DNA of 64,000 bases, taken from Leptotrichia hofstadii (GTDB lineage: Bacteria; Fusobacteriota; Fusobacteriia; Fusobacteriales; Leptotrichiaceae). The first letter of the stretch is position 1; each line of letters starts with the position of its first letter. The notes under the pieces were generated by a model that did not search any database, was not told the DNA's origin, and worked only from the letters and a program-made list of their open reading frames with translations. Shown piece by piece: positions 1 to 7,726 of this stretch. The stretch covers positions 1,302,001 through 1,366,000 of the forward strand of contig NZ_AP019823.1 of assembly GCF_007990525.1 (NCBI RefSeq). The letters run 5' to 3'. The position numbers and the translations under genes were made by a program.

Positions 1-588
1 GTTATAGTTTGTACATTCTTATTTGTAGACTTTTTTGATACTGTCGGAACATTGGTTGGTGTATGTTCAAAAGCTGATATGTTGGATGAAAATGGAAATG
101 TACCAAACGTAGGACGTGCTTTAATGGCAGATGCGCTTGCAACTACAGCTGGTGCCGCGCTTGGAGTTTCAACAGTTACAACTTATGTAGAAAGCTCAAC
201 AGGAGTTATCGCGGGAGGAAGAACAGGATGGACTGCCATCACAACAGGATTCCTATTCCTAATATCAATGTTTTTCTCACCAATATTTATTTCAATACCA
301 GGATGTGCCACAGCTCCAGCCCTAATTTACGTTGGTTACCTAATGCTAAGTTCAGTTAAGAACATAGACTTGCATGATATTCTGGAAGGTGTTCCATCTT
401 TCGTAACAATTACAACAATGGCTCTAACTTACAGTATCGGAGATGGTTTGACATTAGGAATATTATCTTACGTATTAATAAATCTATTTTACAATTTATT
501 CTCGAAAAAAGAAGACAGAAGACATGTTTCATGGGTAATGGTTATTTTAGGGGCATTATTTATAGTTAAATTATTATTTATGTCATAA
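1..588 (+). CDS. NCS2-family purine permease, C-terminal part (truncated by window edge)
   Basis: The reading frame is open from base 1, so this is the C-terminal ~195 residues of a longer gene. The opening FVDFFDTVGTLVGV is the signature helix of the AzgA/GhxP branch of nucleobase:cation symporters (guanine, hypoxanthine or adenine uptake). An STVTTYVESSTGV stretch and a GGRTGWTA stretch follow, both typical of this branch. At least four hydrophobic membrane segments are visible up to the end (LFIVKLLFMS). The protein would sit in the cytoplasmic membrane. The start and N-terminal helices lie outside the window, so the exact substrate cannot be judged. The internal TTG at 52 is not a real start because the conserved signature begins before it. 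Confidence 0.93.
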   Translation, partial: VIVCTFLFVDFFDTVGTLVGVCSKADMLDENGNVPNVGRALMADALATTAGAALGVSTVTTYVESSTGVIAGGRTGWTAITTGFLFLISMFFSPIFISIPGCATAPALIYVGYLMLSSVKNIDLHDILEGVPSFVTITTMALTYSIGDGLTLGILSYVLINLFYNLFSKKEDRRHVSWVMVILGALFIVKLLFMS

Positions 589-691
589 TCAAATTTATAA
601 ATTCTTATAAACAAAAAATATAATCTCTCATACATTAATCTGTATTTGAAATCATATTTTTTATTACTTTTACATAAAATAATTTAAAAAG

Positions 692-949
692 TTATTTGTA
701 ATGAATAGCACAAGCTATTATTATAACTTCATTTTCAGTCAATTTATAAATAAATCTGTGCTTATCAGTTATTCTTCTGCTCCAATACCCACTTAATTCA
801 TGCTTTAAAGCCTCTGCTTTACCTATTCCTTCATTTCCATTTCTCTGAATATCCTTTATAATTTCATTTATCTTTTTTATAACTTTTTTATCTTTTGATT
901 GCCAGTCTACATATTCCTTCCATGCTTCACTATTCCAATTTATGTTCAT
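692..949 (-). CDS. yoeB: YoeB-family mRNA interferase toxin
   Basis: An 85-residue protein of the Txe/YoeB family, ribosome-dependent endoribonucleases that cleave mRNA at the A site. Family hallmarks are visible: W-x-EY near the N-terminus, a central GIGKAEALKHELSGYWSRRI block, and the end HRFIYKL...ACAIHYK, where the C-terminal His-Tyr belongs to the catalytic site. I chose the ATG at 949, 4 nt after the antitoxin stop and preceded by a GAGGTGG ribosome site. A longer TTG-start version (from 967) would overlap the antitoxin and has a weaker site. It lies directly downstream of its antitoxin and is presumably co-transcribed with it. Confidence 0.93.
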   Translation of the reverse strand: MNINWNSEAWKEYVDWQSKDKKVIKKINEIIKDIQRNGNEGIGKAEALKHELSGYWSRRITDKHRFIYKLTENEVIIIACAIHYK

Positions 950-953
950 GTTA

Positions 954-1211
954 TTATTCCACCTCAATTAAATCATGTTTCTCAACCTTCCCTTTTTCAA
1001 CCTCATCTTTTCTTTTCAACAATTCATTATAATAATCTTTATTAGACATAATATACAAATTTTCCATAAGATTATTGTATTCTTCTTCACTCATTAATAC
1101 CACATTTTCATCATTTTTTCTAGTTACAATTATTGTTTCATAATCTCTTGTTGCCTTATCACAATACTTTTTAAAATTATTTCTAATATTAGAATAATTT
1201 GTAGCTATCAT
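954..1211 (-). CDS. yefM: YefM/Phd-family antitoxin
   Basis: An 85-residue antitoxin partner of the adjacent YoeB. The N-terminal half (MIATNYSNIRNNFKKY, then TIIVTRKNDENVVLMS) matches the Phd/YefM fold, which binds DNA as a dimer. The acidic, charged C-terminus is the part expected to fold onto and neutralise the toxin. The ATG at 1211 is chosen because AAAAGGAGTGAG lies directly upstream; the frame extends further to 1253 without a good ribosome site. Family members repress their own promoter, and the complex with toxin represses better. The promoter upstream contains the TGTACA core known for YefM operators. Confidence 0.92.
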   Translation of the reverse strand: MIATNYSNIRNNFKKYCDKATRDYETIIVTRKNDENVVLMSEEEYNNLMENLYIMSNKDYYNELLKRKDEVEKGKVEKHDLIEVE

Positions 1212-1244
1212 ATTTCTCACTCCTTTTAAACCTTTGTTCAATTT

Positions 1245-1273
1245 ATTGTACAATATATAATGAAAATTGTCAA
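1245..1273 (-). promoter_or_regulatory. yefM-yoeB promoter with TGTACA operator
   Basis: On the minus strand TTGACA (1268-1273) is followed after exactly 17 bp by TACAAT (1245-1250). A perfect 10-bp palindrome ATTGTACAAT (1245-1254) covers the -10 box and contains TGTACA, the hexamer bound by characterised YefM proteins. Autorepression by the antitoxin at this site is inferred. Confidence 0.82.
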
Positions 1274-1283
1274 TTATATTTAC

Positions 1284-1315
1284 AAAAAAATAGAGAACTA
1301 ATTTTTAATTCTCTA
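1284..1315 (-). terminator. Rho-independent terminator of the PBP1A gene
   Basis: TAGAGAA (1291-1297) pairs with TTCTCTA (1309-1315). Read on the minus strand the hairpin is followed by seven U from the A-run at 1284-1290. It lies about 40 nt past the stop of the penicillin-binding protein gene and separates it from the toxin-antitoxin promoter. Confidence 0.75.
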
Positions 1316-1355
1316 TCTTTTATAGTTTCAAATATTAAATTTCTATAACAAAATT

Positions 1356-3401
1356 TTAGAAAGTAATCCCATTCCTAAACTTACCTTCCGACTCAACCGG
1401 CTCTGTTCCAGCCTTAAACAACGCTGTCCGTTTATTCACACCATCTCTGTCAAGAAGTCCGATTTGTAAATCAATATCTCTTGTTGTCAAATCTTTTCTT
1501 GTAATATAGTCATCTATAAATTCAAACACTCCAACATTGTAATTTGGCAAGTCAACTACCGTCTGCATATAAGTTTTCCAAATTGGTGCCGCGGCGGCTC
1601 CTCCCGTCATTCCAGGCCCCATTGACTTGTTATCATCGTTTCCAACGTATACTACAGTCGCAAGAGTTGGAGTATAGCCTGTGAACCATGCTGAAACATA
1701 ATCAGAAGTTGTTCCTGTTTTTCCAGCCATCGGAATAAGCTGTCCGTCCTTAAATACTTTTGCAGATTGTCCAGTTCCATAATTTACAGCATTTTCAAGC
1801 ATGTAAGTTAATATTGCGACATCTTTTGAATCATAAACTTTTTTCATTTTTGGTTTTGCTTCATAAACAACTTCACCATATTTATTTTCGATTTTGTAAA
1901 TATATTGAGGCTGAACTTGATAACCTCCGTTTGCAAGTGCCGCATAAAACATTGCCATATCTATTGGTCTTGTGGAAATTGAACCAAGTGCCAATGTATA
2001 GTTTTTAGGAAAATCTCCTCCTACAACTCCTGCATCACGCCATACTTTTTCAGCCGAATTGATTCCAATACGCTGCAACAGTTTTACTGGTATTATATTG
2101 TTGGAAATTTCCAATGCTTTGGCAAGTGTCATGCTGTCTCTGAATACTCCGTCATAATTCTTTGGACTCCAGTTTCCAATTTTTACTGGCGAATCTTCCA
2201 TAACAGTATTCATTGCCATGTTTTTTTGCAGTGCCGCAAGGTAAACTACTGGCTTGTAAGATGAACCTGGCTGTCTTAATGAACTTAATGCACGATTAAA
2301 GTTACCTTTTTTATAATTTTTTCCTCCAACCATTGCTTTTACAAACCCGTTACTTGGGTCAATAGAAAGCAATGCACCATTTAAGCTCGCTCGGCTCTTC
2401 AAGTTATAATTATTATTAAATGCTGAATAAGCCGCCCTTTGTAAATCTAAATCAACTGTCGCATAAATTTTATAACCGTCAAATAAGAATTTTTGATCTT
2501 CTTCAGGTATTTTTAATATTTTTCTTACTTCGCTCAATACGACTGTTGTAAATTCAGGTGCCACATTTGAAGTTGAAATCTGTTCCTCTTCATTACGGCT
2601 TTTAATATTTCCATTTACAAATGTAATTTTTTCTTTAACGGCCTCATTGTACTCTTCCTCTGTTATAAATCCAAAGTTTCTCATCTGATGAAGCACAATT
2701 TTCTGTCTTTCCAGTGCATTTTCTATTTTTGAATATTTTGTTGGAGATTTTGGAAGGCTTGCTAAAATTGCCGCTTGTGCAATAGAAAGCTGTTTTGGCT
2801 GTTTATTAAAATATTTTATTGCCGCATTTTTTATTCCGTAAGCTCCTTGCCCAAAATAAATTGTATTCAAGTAATTTTCCAGAATTTCGTCTTTTGTATA
2901 TTTTCTCTCGATTTCTATTGCTAAAATCGCTTCCTTAATTTTTCTTGTCAACGTTTGTTCCGGCGATAAAAACGCATTTTTTGCAAGCTGCTGAGTAAGT
3001 GTACTTCCACCTTCACGCCGTCTTCCCGTGATTGTTAAAAACGCCGCTCTTGCTGTTCTTATAAAGTCAAATCCATGGTGCGTCCTAAACTTCCTATCCT
3101 CAATTGCCAAAAACGCATTTTGTACATGCAAAGGGATTTCCCCAATTCCAATCGGCGCTCTATTTTGAACCATTATCGTATCTATCTGATTTCCATTAAT
3201 GTCATAAATTACCGAAGGCGATACAGGTGCATACCCATCAATCAAATCAACAGGTGTTTCCTTGCTTACTGTATAAACCAGATAAGCTCCAGCTCCAGCT
3301 CCGATTACAAACAAAAACACAAAAACTTTGAAAAAAAATGAAAATAAACTAAATTTTTTTCTAGGTTTTGCCACTTTCTCTTTTTTCTTATTCTTTTTCA
3401 T
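1356..3401 (-). CDS. mrcA: Penicillin-binding protein 1A (class A, bifunctional glycosyltransferase/transpeptidase)
   Basis: A 681-residue class A PBP that polymerises glycan strands and cross-links peptides on the outer face of the cytoplasmic membrane. A basic cytosolic tail (residues 1-17) precedes one membrane anchor (about 18-43). The GT51 domain shows EDRKFRTHHG (E101) and GGSTLTQQLAKN. The transpeptidase domain has SSYK (S380, K383), SNN (433-435) and KTGTT (561-565). I prefer the ATG at 3401, which has AGAGGT upstream, over an ATG ten codons earlier without a ribosome site. It follows rlmN by about 50 nt on the same strand and is probably co-transcribed. Length and motifs are normal for the family. 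Confidence 0.95.
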   Translation of the reverse strand: MKKNKKKEKVAKPRKKFSLFSFFFKVFVFLFVIGAGAGAYLVYTVSKETPVDLIDGYAPVSPSVIYDINGNQIDTIMVQNRAPIGIGEIPLHVQNAFLAIEDRKFRTHHGFDFIRTARAAFLTITGRRREGGSTLTQQLAKNAFLSPEQTLTRKIKEAILAIEIERKYTKDEILENYLNTIYFGQGAYGIKNAAIKYFNKQPKQLSIAQAAILASLPKSPTKYSKIENALERQKIVLHQMRNFGFITEEEYNEAVKEKITFVNGNIKSRNEEEQISTSNVAPEFTTVVLSEVRKILKIPEEDQKFLFDGYKIYATVDLDLQRAAYSAFNNNYNLKSRASLNGALLSIDPSNGFVKAMVGGKNYKKGNFNRALSSLRQPGSSYKPVVYLAALQKNMAMNTVMEDSPVKIGNWSPKNYDGVFRDSMTLAKALEISNNIIPVKLLQRIGINSAEKVWRDAGVVGGDFPKNYTLALGSISTRPIDMAMFYAALANGGYQVQPQYIYKIENKYGEVVYEAKPKMKKVYDSKDVAILTYMLENAVNYGTGQSAKVFKDGQLIPMAGKTGTTSDYVSAWFTGYTPTLATVVYVGNDDNKSMGPGMTGGAAAAPIWKTYMQTVVDLPNYNVGVFEFIDDYITRKDLTTRDIDLQIGLLDRDGVNKRTALFKAGTEPVESEGKFRNGITF

Positions 3402-3449
3402 TACTACCTCTTTTCGTAACTGTTTCAACATTTACTTAAACTAAATTTT

Positions 3450-4547
3450 TTAAATATTATGTACAGAATCCATTTGTTTTTTTGCCTTCAACTGTCCACA
3501 GGCCGCTGCAATGTCCTGCCCTTTAGTTTCCCGCAACGTTACATTAACATTTTTATCTTTCAATAATTTATAAAATTCCCTTTGTTTTTGTTTTGATGGT
3601 GTTTTATAAGGCTTTCCACCAACAGGATTATAAGGAATCAAGTTTACTAGACACGAAAATGAATTTAAGAACCCAGCCAGTTCCCTTGCATCTTCAGGCT
3701 CACAGTTCAAATCATCAATCAAGATATATTCAAATGTAATACGATTTTTAGTTTGTTTCTGATACTCCAGAAGAGATTCTTTTAACTGTTTTACTCCCCA
3801 TCTTTTGTTTATTGGCATAATCTCACTTCTCACATCATCCTTTACCGAATGCAGTGAAATTGCCAAATTTATCTGATTTTCATTTTCTGTAAATCTTTTT
3901 ATTCCATTCACAATTCCGCTTGTAGAAATTGTAAAATTCCTTTTTGAAAAATTTTGCCCTTTTGGAGAATTTAACATATTAATTGAACCAAGAACAGCAT
4001 CATAATTTAAAAAAGGCTCTCCCATTCCCATATAAACTACATTTCCAAGTTTTTCTCCACGTTGCAGCAGATGTTTCTGAACATAATAGTATTGCAGTAA
4101 AATCTCAGAAATTGACAAGTTTCTTTCATAAGTCATTGTAGCTGTGGCACAGAAATCACATCCAATAAGACATCCAATTTGTGAAGATACACAAAGTGTA
4201 TGCCGATTTTTATGAGAAATAAGCACACTTTCAATCAGCCTTCTATCCTTCAGTTCAAACAAAAATTTCTCAGTATCCCCATCTTCCGAAACTTGATGTG
4301 TCTTAAACTCCAGTTTTGCCACATAAAATTTTTCTTTCAAGATTTCCCTATCTTTCTTAGAAATATTAGAAAATTCATCGAAGTCAAATACCAGTTTATT
4401 ATGCAGCCAGTCAAAAACTTGGCTCGCATTAAACTTTTTAAGACCAATCTCAACAAATTTCTTCTGCAAACTATCTAAATCCATCCCCAAAATATCAATT
4501 TTCTCAACTATATTTATATTTGTCATTTCATTATTATTTATCTCCAT
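3450..4547 (-). CDS. rlmN: Dual-specificity 23S rRNA/tRNA adenine-C2 methyltransferase RlmN
   Basis: A 365-residue radical SAM enzyme that methylates A2503 of 23S rRNA and A37 of some tRNAs. The CLIGCDFC cluster motif (CxxxCxxC) is present, followed by GNVVYMGMGEPFLNYD. The family's C-terminal catalytic cysteine is in AACGQLK. The N-terminal helical domain (FDWLHNK) fits rRNA recognition. The start is uncertain: the ATG at 4547 has AAAGGAGG about 19 nt upstream, which is long, and the ATG at 4526 has GGAG about 15 nt upstream. The first gene of a likely two-gene unit with the PBP1A gene. Confidence 0.95.
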   Translation of the reverse strand: MEINNNEMTNINIVEKIDILGMDLDSLQKKFVEIGLKKFNASQVFDWLHNKLVFDFDEFSNISKKDREILKEKFYVAKLEFKTHQVSEDGDTEKFLFELKDRRLIESVLISHKNRHTLCVSSQIGCLIGCDFCATATMTYERNLSISEILLQYYYVQKHLLQRGEKLGNVVYMGMGEPFLNYDAVLGSINMLNSPKGQNFSKRNFTISTSGIVNGIKRFTENENQINLAISLHSVKDDVRSEIMPINKRWGVKQLKESLLEYQKQTKNRITFEYILIDDLNCEPEDARELAGFLNSFSCLVNLIPYNPVGGKPYKTPSKQKQREFYKLLKDKNVNVTLRETKGQDIAAACGQLKAKKQMDSVHNI

Positions 4548-4654
4548 TATTTTATTTTTTTCAATTTCCTCCTTTTATTTTTACAATTTTCATTGCCTAT
4601 ATCATACCATATTTTGAAAAAATATTACAGCATAAAAAATAGAATTTTAAAAAT

Positions 4655-4705
4655 AAAAAAATGTTCAAAGTTTAATTTTACTTAATCTATTTCTGAACAT
4701 TTTTC
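4655..4705 (-). terminator. Likely terminator of the hicAB operon
   Basis: AAAAAATGTTCA (4655-4666) pairs with TGAACATTTTT (4694-4705) around a 27-nt loop. On the minus strand the stem is followed by a U-rich run. It sits just past the hicB stop. The long loop makes it weaker than a textbook terminator. Confidence 0.5.
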
Positions 4706-4719
4706 TTAATTTTTAATTT

Positions 4720-5112
4720 TTATATTCCCAAAGCCTCTTTTAATGCTGTTTGTAATATATTAGAAAAGTTTAATGACTGCTTTTCAGCCTCATCATTTAA
4801 CCATTTTGGAATTGTCAATGTCTTTTTCACAGCCTGATTTCGTGCTTTTTCTAAAATTGGAGAAATCCAGACATCAACATATATCAAAAATTCTCCATTT
4901 TCCAGTTTTATCTCACTATTTTCAGATTTTGGAAACGGAATATTATTTTTTGCCATTGTAAAAAGCATTCCCGATAAAACATCTTTTGCATTTCTTACAA
5001 CTTCCTCAAGTGTCTCTCCATCAGTAAAACATCCTTCAAAATTTACAAAATTTGCATAAAAAATACCGTCTTCTTCTTTTACAACACACGGATATAACAA
5101 TCTATTTTTCAT
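4720..5112 (-). CDS. hicB: HicB-family antitoxin
   Basis: A 130-residue antitoxin of the HicAB system. The N-terminal half has the partially degraded RNase H-like fold of HicB (YPCVVKEEDGIFYANFVNFEGCFTDGETLEEV), which blocks the toxin active site. The C-terminal part (LTIPKWLNDEAEKQSLNFSNILQTALKEAL) resembles a ribbon-helix-helix DNA-binding domain, so autoregulation of the upstream promoter is expected. It is downstream of hicA, the common order, with a spacing of about 29 nt. Confidence 0.92.
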   Translation of the reverse strand: MKNRLLYPCVVKEEDGIFYANFVNFEGCFTDGETLEEVVRNAKDVLSGMLFTMAKNNIPFPKSENSEIKLENGEFLIYVDVWISPILEKARNQAVKKTLTIPKWLNDEAEKQSLNFSNILQTALKEALGI

Positions 5113-5141
5113 AAAACTACTCTCCTATAAATATTACAAGG

Positions 5142-5333
5142 CTAGAATTTAAGCCCTGTAATACGTTCTATATTTGTTAAAGTTCCAGATAGTATATCTT
5201 TTTTTGTACATTTTACAGGACATATTTTACCATCTTTTATATAAATTTCATGTGAACCAGTTGTATGATCAAGTACCCATCCATTCTTTTTTAAAACTTT
5301 AACAATACTTCTGTAAGGTTTAGTTCTTGACAT
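5142..5333 (-). CDS. hicA: HicA-family mRNA interferase toxin
   Basis: A 63-residue double-stranded-RNA-binding-fold toxin that cleaves mRNA. The family motif G-S-H is present (TTGSHEIY), with His as the expected catalytic residue. The N-terminal KPYRSIVKVLKKNGW fits HicA. The start codon has a strong AAGGAGG seven bases upstream. It is the first gene of a two-gene operon with hicB and has its own near-perfect promoter. Confidence 0.92.
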   Translation of the reverse strand: MSRTKPYRSIVKVLKKNGWVLDHTTGSHEIYIKDGKICPVKCTKKDILSGTLTNIERITGLKF

Positions 5334-5352
5334 TATTCCTCCTTACAATATT

Positions 5353-5381
5353 ATTATACGTATTTTTTACACGTATGTCAA
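5353..5381 (-). promoter_or_regulatory. hicAB promoter with inverted-repeat operator in the spacer
   Basis: On the minus strand consensus TTGACA (5376-5381), a 17-bp spacer and consensus TATAAT (5353-5358). An inverted repeat ATACGT (5356-5361) and ACGTAT (5371-5376), 9 bp apart, bridges -35 and -10. The placement is ideal for repression by the HicB ribbon-helix-helix domain; that assignment is inferred. Confidence 0.85.
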
Positions 5382-5422
5382 TATATTTTAGAAATTTTAT
5401 AAAATTTTAAAAATACTAGGAT

Positions 5423-5995
5423 TCAAACATATTTTTCTTCTATTGGAAGATCACTATCCAAAAAACTCCTATTCTCAATCTTCTCTCTCATTTCTATAAC
5501 TTCCTCTGTAATATCAGTTATATTTACAATCCAGTCATTTACATATTTTTTCACCGTTTCTCCCTTTATACCTAACTGTATTGCTCTTCTTCCTATTGGA
5601 TTACCGTAAATATCCCTATCAGGATCCCACTGACATCTTACTTCTGACTTATCTAATTTATTTTTCCACTCTTCCTTAGATAAATCAGAAACTTCCCTAA
5701 AAGATGAAAGTACAGCATTTTTCACTATTTCATCAAATCCTTCCCTTTTCAGGTCAATTGCCAGTATTCTTTCTTGTCCTTGCTTACTAGCCCAGCCACT
5801 TCTGTACATCATCCAGAGAAACGATGGTTTTATCCAAGTCATTCTGTTTAAACTGAACTTACTTCCAAATTTTCCTAACTTTAAAGCTTCATCTGCTATT
5901 TCATTATTGTATGCCTGATAAACTCTTATTGTCTTGTCATCAAATACTGCATAAATATTTCTTTCTTCGTCTTTTTTCATAACCAATCCTTTCAT
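5423..5995 (-). CDS. DUF4291-family protein
   Basis: A 190-residue protein matching the DUF4291 family by its characteristic blocks: IRVYQAYN near the start, then FSLNRMTWIKPSFLWMMYRSGW, then VRCQWDPDRD in the last third. The biochemical function is not established to my knowledge. It is the last gene of a minus-strand run of immunity-like genes and overlaps the HEAT-repeat gene upstream by ATGA. A second possible ATG at 5980 also has a ribosome site (AAAGGA), so the true start may be five codons later. No signal peptide or membrane segment is seen. Confidence 0.85.
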   Translation of the reverse strand: MKGLVMKKDEERNIYAVFDDKTIRVYQAYNNEIADEALKLGKFGSKFSLNRMTWIKPSFLWMMYRSGWASKQGQERILAIDLKREGFDEIVKNAVLSSFREVSDLSKEEWKNKLDKSEVRCQWDPDRDIYGNPIGRRAIQLGIKGETVKKYVNDWIVNITDITEEVIEMREKIENRSFLDSDLPIEEKYV

Positions 5996-6528
5996 TCAAC
6001 ATCCTTATTTGTAAAATCACATCTCTTCAACTGCTCCACTGCATGTTCTCTTATCATTTCTTCATCACTTTGTAATAATAATTCCAATTTTTCTTTCGCC
6101 TTAGGAGTATTAATATCCCCCAAAGCAAAACAGCATTTTCTCACTAATGCAAAATTATCATCCCAACGGTATTTTTCAAAATTTGAAATTGCTAGTTCAT
6201 ATATGCAGTCTATTGTTCTTGGTAACCTCATTTCTTGAAAATAACTTGCAAAATCCTCATGTTCGTTATGCCAATTTTCTTTTGATAATTTGCATAAAAT
6301 ATCTATCCATTCTTCAGCTTCAGTATGTAAATTAAATTCCCATATTGCTGAACATACATAATAAAGCTTATCTTCGTCTTTTTCATCATAAGCCTCTTCT
6401 AGCCCTTTTTTAATAATTTTTACTTTTTCTTTATCGTTAATATTGAATTTATTTTTTATCTCATTTTTATTTTTACTTTTCATTAACTCAATCATTATAT
6501 TTAAAAGTTTATTATTTTTTGCTTCCAT
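5992..6528 (-). CDS. HEAT-repeat immunity-like protein, copy 1
   Basis: A 178-residue all-alpha cytosolic protein. The last 60 residues contain a HEAT-like repeat (ALGDINTPKAKEKLELL, then EMIREHAVEQL). It is paralogous to the gene at 6693-7250: both share NTPKxKEKLELL and end in DFTNKD. Its neighbours (an orphan toxin module and remnants of a second) suggest it neutralises the matching toxin, as HEAT-like immunity proteins do in polymorphic-toxin loci. This role is inferred from context. It overlaps DUF4291 by 4 nt. Confidence 0.8.
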   Translation of the reverse strand: MEAKNNKLLNIMIELMKSKNKNEIKNKFNINDKEKVKIIKKGLEEAYDEKDEDKLYYVCSAIWEFNLHTEAEEWIDILCKLSKENWHNEHEDFASYFQEMRLPRTIDCIYELAISNFEKYRWDDNFALVRKCCFALGDINTPKAKEKLELLLQSDEEMIREHAVEQLKRCDFTNKDVE

Positions 6529-6568
6529 TTTATTTATTCTCCTTTATAAATTCATACTTTTTCAAATT

Positions 6569-6664
6569 CTAATTAAATATTTCTAATCCTTTCCCTCCTT
6601 CTTGTCCTAATTGTATATCTATTGCATTTTCTCTAGTTACTTTATTCGCCTCTTCTTTAAAAGA
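6569..6664 (-). pseudogene. Remnant of a polymorphic-toxin C-terminus
   Basis: A stretch of about 29 codons ending at a TAG (6569-6571) encodes a tail with IQLGQEGGKGLEIFN. This resembles the end of the orphan toxin at 7256 (NIGLGSEEGKALSIFN). No start codon is in frame, and a T-run separates it from an ATG-containing frame upstream. With the HEAT gene downstream it forms the relic of a second toxin-immunity cassette. Confidence 0.6.
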
Positions 6665-6692
6665 AATCATTTTTTTAACATCTTCAGTCTTC

Positions 6693-7250
6693 TCACTCAA
6701 AATCCTTATTTGTGAAATCACGTCTATTCAACTCTCTTTTTGCTGATTCCCTTAAGTCTTGTGTTTCATTTAAATTATTAGCCAAAAGTTCCAATTTTTC
6801 TTTTGATTTAGGAGTATTTATTTTCCCTAGTGCATGAATACATTTTCTAGCCATTGCAATTCCCCCTTCATATCCTTCAAACTGATGTGCCAATGCTAAA
6901 TAATACACCCATTCTATTGTTTTTGGTGAAGCTATATCTTCAAATGCACCTGCTATATTTTCATGGTCATAGTGCCAATCTCCTGTTATCATTTCCTCAA
7001 TACTGTCTTTAATTTCATCAAAATCTATTTTTGATGAAAAAACTAAACAAAAAACTAAATGAGAGTAATACATCATCATATCTCCATTTTTCAAAGTACA
7101 AGCTTCTTTTAATTTTTCTTTTGCAATATTAGGAACTTCTCTTCTATACCTAATTTTTTCCGATTTAAATTTTTCTAAAAACTCATCATCAGTTAATTCT
7201 TTATTATACCATTTTGATAGTAATATAATTTCCTCAAGATATTTGTCCAT
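6693..7250 (-). CDS. HEAT-repeat immunity-like protein, copy 2
   Basis: A 185-residue helical cytosolic protein paralogous to the gene at 5992-6528. Shared blocks include W-H-x-(E/D)HE in the middle, an ALGxINTPKSKEKLELL repeat, and the end RRDFTNKDFE. It begins 5 nt after the stop of the orphan toxin at 7256, the classic toxin-then-immunity order. I infer it is the cognate immunity protein. No signal peptide or membrane segment. Confidence 0.8.
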   Translation of the reverse strand: MDKYLEEIILLSKWYNKELTDDEFLEKFKSEKIRYRREVPNIAKEKLKEACTLKNGDMMMYYSHLVFCLVFSSKIDFDEIKDSIEEMITGDWHYDHENIAGAFEDIASPKTIEWVYYLALAHQFEGYEGGIAMARKCIHALGKINTPKSKEKLELLANNLNETQDLRESAKRELNRRDFTNKDFE

Positions 7251-7255
7251 AATTA

Positions 7256-7630
7256 TTATTCTCCTATTACTTTGTAATCGATAATGTTATCATTAAATAT
7301 ACTCAATGCCTTTCCTTCTTCACTTCCTAATCCTATATTTACATTATAAGGATCTTTTATTATAGGATTTTTTTGAATTGTTTTTTCTAATTTAAACATC
7401 GCATGATTATTTCCCCAACCTTTAAAATCATTTGGCAATTTTGAATAATTATAATTAGGATTCACCATTATGCCACTTATTTGTTTTTTACTTTTAACCC
7501 CTATATTCATTAATTCATTCGTTGTTCCTGGATTAAGTTTAAATTCCAACGTTACTCCACCATAATCATATTTTTGTACATATAAAGAAGATGGAGAAAT
7601 AAAGGTTTCACTGTTATGTCCTGCAGGCAT
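7256..7630 (-). CDS. Orphan polymorphic-toxin C-terminal domain
   Basis: 124 codons from the first ATG, but the frame is open and plausibly conserved upstream to 7723 (YYRTIGQEHYDILRSTGR), where no ATG, GTG or TTG occurs. The domain thus looks like the detached C-terminal tip of a large secreted toxin that has lost its delivery part. Features: a YRT...G(R/K)MP start, ETFISPSSLYVQKY, and VTLEFKLNPGTTNEL. This layout recalls ADP-ribosyltransferase-like toxin tips (Arg, Ser/Thr, Glu), but I cannot assign the activity firmly. The immunity-like gene follows after 5 nt. It may be untranslated or expressed only after recombination. Confidence 0.6.
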   Translation of the reverse strand: MPAGHNSETFISPSSLYVQKYDYGGVTLEFKLNPGTTNELMNIGVKSKKQISGIMVNPNYNYSKLPNDFKGWGNNHAMFKLEKTIQKNPIIKDPYNVNIGLGSEEGKALSIFNDNIIDYKVIGE

Positions 7631-7726
7631 TCTTCCTGTACTTCTTAATATATCATAATGCTCTTGACCTATTGTTCTATAATAAATTTCATATATGGAA
7701 TAATCATTAATAAAAAATATTAATTA

